NCBI GenBank assembly: GCA_046155285.1
Contig: JBJXEA010000012.1
Location: forward strand, 1 to 29,265
DNA from: CAILHX01 sp046155285
Lineage (GTDB): Bacteria; Pseudomonadota; Gammaproteobacteria; Burkholderiales; Methylophilaceae
DNA length: 29,265 nucleotides
Direction of reading: 5' to 3'
The notes below the pieces were generated by a model. That model ran no database searches. It had not been told where the DNA came from and saw only the letters and a program-made list of their open reading frames with translations. The translations under genes were made by a program, and so were the position numbers. Positions 21,714 to 29,265 of this stretch are shown one piece after another (the first letter of the stretch is position 1; each line of letters opens with the position of its first letter).

Positions 21714-23252
21714 ATGAATTTACTCAAAGCCTTAGCCACTGTGGGCAGCATGACTTTCCTCTCGCGCATTTTGGGGTTTGTGCGCGATACTTTGGTGGCG
21801 CGGATATTTGGCGCAGGATTGGCGACCGATGCATTTTTTATCGCGTTCAAAATCCCCAATCTGTTGCGCCGTATGTTTGCCGAGGGCGCGTTTTCGCAAG
21901 CTTTTGTGCCGGTGCTGGCAGAATACAAGACCAAACGCGGGCAAGAGGCGACTTACACACTGGTCAACCACGTGGCGAGCCTGCTGTCCCTAGTGTTATT
22001 TGCGGTGACGGTGCTGGGGATTCTGGCCGCGCCGTGGGTGGTGTACCTGAGTGCACCGGGTTTCCACTCCAGCCCGGACAAATTTGAGCTTACCGTCAAT
22101 TTGCTACGTATCACTTTCCCCTATATTCTGTTTATCTCGCTGGCATCCTTAGCTGGCGCGGTACTAAACACTTACGGCAAATTCTCCATTCCGGCATTTA
22201 CGCCAACTTTACTCAACGTGTCGTTTATTGTGTTCTCGCTATTTTTTGTGCCCTATTTTGACCCGCCGGTGATGGTCTTGGCTTGGGCAGTGGTCATTGG
22301 CGGCTTGTTGCAATTGTTTTTCCAAGTGCCATATCTGCTTAAGCTTGGTTTCAAGCCGCGCTTCAGTTTGGATTGGCATGACGACGGCGTGTGGCGCATC
22401 GTCAAGCTCATGGGGCCGGCCATGTTCGGCGTTTCCATCGCGCAGATTTCCTTGCTGATTAACACCATTTTCGCCTCGTTTTTGGCAACAGGCAGCGTGT
22501 CGTGGCTGTATTACGCGGATCGCCTAATGGAATTCCCTACTGGCGTACTAGGCGTGGCATTGGGGACGATTTTGCTGCCCAGCTTGTCCAAAACTTTTAG
22601 TGACGATGCCCACGAAGAATATTCGCAGTTGCTGGATTGGGGTTTACGTTTGACCCTGATTTTGGCGCTGCCCGCTGCGGTAGCCCTGGCGGTGCTGGCG
22701 GTGCCACTGATTAGCGGCTTGTTTTATTATGGCGCGTTTACCGCGAATGACGTAGAAATGACGCGCCAAGCGCTGATGGCTTATAGCTTGGGGCTACTCG
22801 GCCTGATTATGGTGAAGGTTCTGGCGCCGGGTTTTTACGCGCGGCAAAACATCAAAACGCCGGTCAAAATCGCCGTGTTCACTTTGGCCGCCACACAAGT
22901 CATGAATCTGCTCTTCATCTGGAAGCTGCAACACGCAGGATTGGCGCTTTCTATCGGCCTCGGCGCTTGCCTAAATGCGGGTTTACTGTATTACCATTTA
23001 CGTGACAAAGGCATTTATCAACCGCAAGCAGGGTGGGGCGTATTTTTGTTCAAGGTCATCACCGCCGTGTTGGTGATGGCACTGGTGCTGCACTTTGCCA
23101 TGGTAAATGACGCGTTTTGGCTGGCGTTGGATGCCAAGCGGCGTATCGCCTACTTGCTAGGCTTGGTAAGCTTAGGTGCTGCGAGCTATTTTGCAGCCTT
23201 ATGGCTACTCGGATTTCGCCCCAAAGACTTTGTGCGACGGACAACGGTGTGA
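21714..23252 (+). CDS. murJ: Lipid II flippase MurJ
   Basis: 512 residues, a 14-helix membrane protein of the MVF/MOP superfamily. It moves lipid II across the inner membrane for peptidoglycan synthesis. Signature stretches are SRILGFVRDTLVARIFGAG, IPNLLRRMFAEGAFSQAFVP, and YYADRLMEFPTGVLGVALGT, with basic residues lining the cavity. The ATG is preceded by only a weak ribosome site. ribF starts 13 bases after the stop, so the two are probably co-transcribed. Confidence 0.97.
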   Translation: MNLLKALATVGSMTFLSRILGFVRDTLVARIFGAGLATDAFFIAFKIPNLLRRMFAEGAFSQAFVPVLAEYKTKRGQEATYTLVNHVASLLSLVLFAVTVLGILAAPWVVYLSAPGFHSSPDKFELTVNLLRITFPYILFISLASLAGAVLNTYGKFSIPAFTPTLLNVSFIVFSLFFVPYFDPPVMVLAWAVVIGGLLQLFFQVPYLLKLGFKPRFSLDWHDDGVWRIVKLMGPAMFGVSIAQISLLINTIFASFLATGSVSWLYYADRLMEFPTGVLGVALGTILLPSLSKTFSDDAHEEYSQLLDWGLRLTLILALPAAVALAVLAVPLISGLFYYGAFTANDVEMTRQALMAYSLGLLGLIMVKVLAPGFYARQNIKTPVKIAVFTLAATQVMNLLFIWKLQHAGLALSIGLGACLNAGLLYYHLRDKGIYQPQAGWGVFLFKVITAVLVMALVLHFAMVNDAFWLALDAKRRIAYLLGLVSLGAASYFAALWLLGFRPKDFVRRTTV

Positions 23253-23265
23253 TGGAAAGGGTGTA

Positions 23266-24186
23266 ATGGAGATTCTGCGGCATTTCCCCGCACATGCCAA
23301 AACCCCTTGTGTTTTGGCTATCGGCAATTTCGACGGCGTACATATTGGCCATCAGGCCGTTTTTCAACGGCTCATTGACCAAGCACAAAGCTTAAATATC
23401 ACCTCATGCGTGATGACTTTTGAGCCGCATCCGCGTGAGTTTTTTACGCCAGAGCAAGCACCAGCGAGGCTCACATCCCTACGCGAAAAACTGGAATTGA
23501 TGGAAGCTGCAGGTGTGCAGAAAGTCCATGTCTGCCATTTTGATGCCGCCTTTGCCGCGATGAGCGCAGAGGCATTTATGGCCAATATTCTGCATCAGGC
23601 CTTGGCCGTGAAACGCGTGATGGTGGGCGAGGATTTTCGCTTTGGAAGTAAACGTAGTGGTGACTTAAACACCTTAAAAGCTGGCGGTGCAAACTTTAAC
23701 TTTGGGGTAGAACCAATTTCACCCGTGATGCTGGCTGGCGAACGGATTTCCAGCACAACAGTGCGACAAGCGCTGGCAACGGGCAATCTAGCGCTGGCGA
23801 AAACCTTGTTAGGGCGCGATTACAGCATCAGCGGCCATGTGGTGCATGGCGACAAATTGGGGCGCACCTTGGGCTACCCCACCGCTAACGTGCAGATGCA
23901 CCATGACCAGCCGCCATTGACCGGAATTTACGCTGTAACTTTGAGCGGTGTGGGCGCGAACCCTATACCCGGCGTAGCGAGTTTGGGCGTGAGACCGACA
24001 GTAAAAACGAACGGTAAACCCACGCTGGAAGTGCATCTTTTCGACTTTAACGCTGACATTTACAATCAGCATGTACGCGTACATTTTTTGCACAAAATTC
24101 GCGACGAACTGAAGTTTGCCAATGTGGAAGAATTAAAGCGCCACATGCGGCTGGACGAACAGGCGGCACGAGCATTTTTGGCTTAA
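23266..24186 (+). CDS. ribF: Bifunctional riboflavin kinase / FAD synthetase
   Basis: 306 residues. The N-terminal adenylyltransferase has GNFDGVHIGH (20-29), TFEPHPREFF and ISSTTVRQAL. The C-terminal kinase has GHVVHGDKLGRTLGYPTANV and GVRPTV. It converts riboflavin to FMN and then FAD. I chose ATG 23266 because GGAAAGGG lies upstream and the protein then begins just before the first strand; the open frame extends 30 codons into murJ but is not needed. dhaL starts three bases after the stop. Confidence 0.97.
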   Translation: MEILRHFPAHAKTPCVLAIGNFDGVHIGHQAVFQRLIDQAQSLNITSCVMTFEPHPREFFTPEQAPARLTSLREKLELMEAAGVQKVHVCHFDAAFAAMSAEAFMANILHQALAVKRVMVGEDFRFGSKRSGDLNTLKAGGANFNFGVEPISPVMLAGERISSTTVRQALATGNLALAKTLLGRDYSISGHVVHGDKLGRTLGYPTANVQMHHDQPPLTGIYAVTLSGVGANPIPGVASLGVRPTVKTNGKPTLEVHLFDFNADIYNQHVRVHFLHKIRDELKFANVEELKRHMRLDEQAARAFLA

Positions 24187-24189
24187 ACC

Positions 24190-24801
24190 ATGCAAACCGC
24201 CTTTATTTTACGAGCCGCCGATGCTATCAACCAAGCCATTCTAAATAGCGAATCGGTGCTGGAGTCGCTAGACCGCGAGATTGGCGACGGTGACCATTTC
24301 ATCAATATGAAACGCGGCGCGACCACCATCGTCGCCATGCGCGATGAACTAGCTCCTTTGTCTGCTGATGCCGCGTTGCAAAAAATAGGCTCTAAACTAC
24401 TCTCCACCATAGGCGGCGCTTCTGGCGTATTACTGGGAAGTTTTTTTATAGCGATGGCGAAATCGCTGAAAGAAAATGGCAGCGCTGACGCGGCCTTTGC
24501 CGCCGGAGTAGAAGCCATCAAATCACGCGGCAAGGCGGATGTCGGCGAAAAAACTATGCTGGATGTGCTGATTCCGGTTTCGAAAATTTTTACGGAGCAA
24601 GCCGCTGCCGAGCTTGGAGTTTTGTTGCAAGCACTGAAGCAGGCAGCCGAACAGGGCGTACTAACTACCCGCGACATGATCGCCACCAAAGGCCGCGCCG
24701 CATTCCTGGGCGAACGCGCGATTGGACATTTAGACCCGGGGGCTAAAAGCTGCCAGATTATGATTAACGCGGTGTGTGATTTAGTGAGGAGTGAATCGTG
24801 A
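24190..24801 (+). CDS. dhaL: DhaL-type nucleotide-binding subunit of dihydroxyacetone kinase
   Basis: 203 residues. It has the metal/nucleotide motif EIGDGDHFINMKRG (Asp33, Asp35, His36), GGASGVLLGSFF and EKTMLDVLIP, as in DhaL, which carries the Mg-ADP or ATP used to phosphorylate dihydroxyacetone bound to DhaK. It follows ribF by three bases and overlaps dhaK by four (ATG inside GTGA context), so the genes are tightly coupled. There is no dhaM (PTS phosphoryl donor) nearby. The enzyme may use ATP directly or a donor encoded elsewhere. Confidence 0.92.
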   Translation: MQTAFILRAADAINQAILNSESVLESLDREIGDGDHFINMKRGATTIVAMRDELAPLSADAALQKIGSKLLSTIGGASGVLLGSFFIAMAKSLKENGSADAAFAAGVEAIKSRGKADVGEKTMLDVLIPVSKIFTEQAAAELGVLLQALKQAAEQGVLTTRDMIATKGRAAFLGERAIGHLDPGAKSCQIMINAVCDLVRSES

Positions 24802-25787
24802 AAAAATTCATCAACAACGTAGACAATATTCTGGTGGAAAGCCTGTCCGGCTTCGCCGCCGCGCATCCTGATTTAATCTCACTACACCTAGATCCGCACT
24901 ATTTAACCCGCGCCAAAAAAGCCAGCAACAAAGTGGCGCTGATTTCCGGTGGCGGCTCGGGTCACGAGCCACTACACGGCGGCTTTGTGGGCTTTGGCAT
25001 GTTGGACGCGGCCTGCCCCGGCCACGTATTCACTTCGCCCACGCCAGACCAGATGCTGGAAGCCGCGCAAGCCGTGGAAAGTGGCAAAGGCGTGTTGTTC
25101 ATCGTCAAGAATTACGCCGGTGACGTGATGAATTTTGAAATGGCGGCGGAAATGCTGCCGTTTGCACACGCAACAGTCCTCACCAGCGACGACGTGGCGG
25201 TGGAAAACTCCACCTATACCACCGGTCGGCGCGGTGTAGCGGGTACTGTCATCGTCGAAAAAGTCGTCGGCAGCTTGGCCGAAACGGGTGCGGATTTAGC
25301 CGCGTGCAAAGCTTTGGGCGACAAGGTTAACAGCCGCACCGCCAGCATGGGCGTGGCGCTCACCAGTTGCACCGTGCCTGCCGCAGGGCGACCCACTTTT
25401 GACATCAGCGACAACGAACTGGAAATGGGCGTAGGCATACACGGTGAACCAGGGCGCAGACGCGAAGCCATGCGCGAGGCGGATGCTATTGTGTCGGATC
25501 TAGTCGCCGCGATTCTGCATGACTTGAAGCCTGAAAAAAATGCCGAAGTGCTGCTGATGATCAACGGCTTCGGCGGCACGCCGCTGATGGAGCTTTATCT
25601 GCTCTTTCACAGTGCAGAAAAACTGTTGCAAGCACACGGACTGGGCATTACGCGTTCGCTGGTCGGCAACTACACCACCTCGCTGGATATGGCCGGCGCT
25701 TCTATCACCGTATGTTTGCTGGACGAGGAAATTCGCCAACACTGGGATAGTCCGGTGCATACTCCTGCCCTACGTTGGAAACTTTAA
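24798..25787 (+). CDS. dhaK: DhaK-type substrate-binding subunit of dihydroxyacetone kinase
   Basis: 329 residues. GGGSGHEPLHGGFVG (51-65) with His56, and MGVGIHGEPGRR with His215, the residue that binds dihydroxyacetone covalently in DhaK (Escherichia coli His230). Also visible are KNYAGDVMNFEMA and RRGVAGT. Together with DhaL it would make dihydroxyacetone phosphate. The start codon is GTG at 24798, overlapping the dhaL stop, with GAGGAG upstream within dhaL. Related eukaryotic kinases also split FAD to cyclic FMN; the neighbouring ribF makes this worth noting, but it is not shown by sequence. Confidence 0.94.
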   Translation: MKKFINNVDNILVESLSGFAAAHPDLISLHLDPHYLTRAKKASNKVALISGGGSGHEPLHGGFVGFGMLDAACPGHVFTSPTPDQMLEAAQAVESGKGVLFIVKNYAGDVMNFEMAAEMLPFAHATVLTSDDVAVENSTYTTGRRGVAGTVIVEKVVGSLAETGADLAACKALGDKVNSRTASMGVALTSCTVPAAGRPTFDISDNELEMGVGIHGEPGRRREAMREADAIVSDLVAAILHDLKPEKNAEVLLMINGFGGTPLMELYLLFHSAEKLLQAHGLGITRSLVGNYTTSLDMAGASITVCLLDEEIRQHWDSPVHTPALRWKL

Positions 25788-25811
25788 GAAACCCTTTTTA
25801 AGGAAATTGTC

Positions 25812-26429
25812 ATGCTACAAATCTACGGATCTGCCAATACCCGCTCTACCCGCGCCACTTGGGCACTAGAAGAAGCAGGTGCAGAATACGAATTCATTTC
25901 GATTGATTTTTCCAAGGGCGAACACAGAAGCCAAAAATTACTCAGTGCGAACCCCAACGGCAAAGTGCCTACCTTGATAGACGGCGATTTTATCCTCGCC
26001 GAATCTGCGGCTATTTGTACTTATATCGGCGAAAAATTTCCTGCCTCACATTTGGTACCTACTAATCTCCAAGAACGTGCCTCTTATTTGCAGTGGTGCT
26101 TTTTCGTGATGAGCGAACTGGAAACTCCGTTGTGGAACAAGCTGAAATACACCACTCTGTACCCAGAGCAATTGCGCGTACCAAATGTGGTGAACACTTG
26201 CCTGTGGGAATTTGAACGCGCAGCAAAGATTCTGACACAGCACTTGGAAGGCCGTGAATACGTCGTAGGCGAACAATTTAGCGCGGCGGATATTATGGTG
26301 AGTTTGACCTTGGGTTGGGCGCAAAAGTCGGACGTTACGCTGAATGCCACTTTAGAAAGCTATGCTCAGCGCTTATGGGCTAGACCAGCCTTGGCAAAGG
26401 CACGTGCTAGGGAATCTTCTGCTGCCTAA
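25812..26429 (+). CDS. Glutathione S-transferase family protein
   Basis: 205 residues. The N-terminal thioredoxin-like domain (1-77) has GSANTRSTRATWALEEAG, NPNGKVPTL with the cis-proline, and ESAAICTYI, which holds the glutathione gamma-glutamyl group. The all-helical C-terminal domain includes FSAADIMVSLTL. The substrate is unknown; such enzymes conjugate glutathione or act in dehalogenation, isomerisation or stress defence. AAGGAAA lies before the ATG. It follows dhaK by 24 bases and may be in the same transcript. Confidence 0.92.
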   Translation: MLQIYGSANTRSTRATWALEEAGAEYEFISIDFSKGEHRSQKLLSANPNGKVPTLIDGDFILAESAAICTYIGEKFPASHLVPTNLQERASYLQWCFFVMSELETPLWNKLKYTTLYPEQLRVPNVVNTCLWEFERAAKILTQHLEGREYVVGEQFSAADIMVSLTLGWAQKSDVTLNATLESYAQRLWARPALAKARARESSAA

Positions 26430-26438
26430 TCGCTTTAT

Positions 26439-26465
26439 TGACGGGTGATTACCCATCACCCGTCA
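26439..26465. repeat. Hairpin between the GST gene and glgP
   Basis: TGACGGGTGAT (26439-26449) and its perfect inverse (26455-26465) enclose a five-base loop. There is no T-run after it, so it could be a rho-dependent stop, an mRNA-end stabiliser or a short palindromic repeat. Confidence 0.6.
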
Positions 26466-26472
26466 CCTGTCA

Positions 26473-26502
26473 CTGACTTAACCTGCAATCAGCAGGTATA
26501 AT
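26473..26502 (+). promoter_or_regulatory. Predicted glgP promoter
   Basis: CTGACT (26473-26478) and a perfect TATAAT (26497-26502) are 18 bases apart, followed by a leader of about 45 bases to the glgP ATG. CCTGC and GCAGG flank the region just before the -10 and could form a small operator. Confidence 0.5.
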
Positions 26503-26551
26503 CATTGCTTGCTTTTGCACCATTATCTTTCATATTCCAGCGCCATAAACC

Positions 26552-29056
<2,505 letters not shown>

Positions 29057-29065
29057 ATCCGAGTA

Positions 29066-29150
29066 GGGCGGATGAGCGCAGCGTTATCCGCCAATTTGAA
29101 GAGTAGAGATTGGTTACATGCGGCGGATAACGCCTACGGCTCATCCGCCC
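29066..29150. repeat. REP-like inverted repeat downstream of glgP
   Basis: GGGCGGATGAGC (29066-29077) pairs with GCTCATCCGCCC (29139-29150), and GCGTTATCCGCC (29081-29092) with GGCGGATAACGC (29122-29133). Short differing spacers sit between the pairs, and a loop of about 30 bases at the centre. The GGCGGAT(A/G)A theme is common in dispersed palindromic elements of proteobacteria. It starts ten bases after the glgP stop and may serve as its transcript end. Confidence 0.8.
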
Positions 29151-29265
29151 TTGTATCTTTCCCCAAGTAGTGATTAGCTATCACTACCTGAAGCAGAGAG
29201 AGCTTGAATCCGCCCTTAAGGCTTGACCTTGTAGCGTAGACAAAGCCCTCTGCTTCACCTCTCTC
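29134..29265 (-). other. Unidentified open frame reaching the window edge
   Basis: On the minus strand 43 codons are open from the edge to TAG 29134-29136, which lies within the REP-like repeat. They include EGFVYATRSSLKGGFKLSLL. I do not recognise the sequence. The same stretch holds inverted repeats GTAGTGAT/ATCACTAC (29067-29074 counted from 29100, that is 29167-29174 and 29180-29187) and GAAGCAGAG/CTCTGCTTC (29190-29198, 29248-29256). It may be noncoding or repeat DNA rather than a gene end. Confidence 0.25.

Noticed and set aside
24183..24866. Minus-strand open frame of 227 codons
   Set aside because: Antisense to dhaL and the start of dhaK; no domain.

Overview
The window comes from a Gram-negative proteobacterium. 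The evidence is a Kdo transferase (waaA), TolC, an RND efflux system, murJ and a proteobacterial-type split class II ribonucleotide reductase. Gene content and the order waaA / tolC / pcm / thiC suggest a betaproteobacterium, possibly of the Nitrosomonadales type. That placement is inference from gene content, not from a marker phylogeny.

Region 1 (1-3681) is an AT-rich accessory island. It begins inside an IS30-family element, whose transposase C-terminus and right end are visible. A five-gene minus-strand operon follows. In transcription order it encodes a SLATT/DUF4231 membrane protein, a ThsB/DUF1863 TIR-like protein, an Nmad2 protein, a double MazG-like pyrophosphohydrolase and a uracil-DNA-glycosylase-superfamily protein. 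Each family is linked to nucleotide signalling, nucleotide modification or base excision, and the set looks like a nucleotide-centred anti-phage system. This is the most interesting item in the window. The operon abuts and overlaps the ribonucleotide reductase operon (3672-7760, nrdJa then nrdJb), so it could be transcribed from the nrdJ promoter, which carries two NrdR-box-like sites. NrdJa contains a complete 377-residue intein with a LAGLIDADG endonuclease, inserted immediately before the catalytic thiyl-radical cysteine.

Region 2 (7999-18030) holds envelope and efflux genes: waaA (+), then on the minus strand an isochorismatase-like hydrolase, tolC and a Pcm-like methyltransferase. Upstream is a separate five-gene minus-strand operon in the order DUF2147, SDR, TetR, RND adaptor, RND pump. 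Its promoter sits inside an array of three 13-bp palindromes with a 14-bp period, a likely operator for the TetR protein.

Region 3 (18152-21280) has a TPP riboswitch and thiC. A vapBC toxin-antitoxin pair with an operator follows. After it comes a degenerate stretch with a tiny gene fragment, a perfect hairpin and a frameshifted XRE-regulator remnant, ending at a strong bidirectional terminator.

Region 4 (21302-29265) is mostly housekeeping: rpsT (-), then on the plus strand murJ, ribF, dhaL, dhaK, a glutathione S-transferase and glgP. The tight ribF-dhaL-dhaK arrangement without dhaM raises a possible flavin connection. The window ends in a REP-like inverted repeat and a short unidentified open frame.
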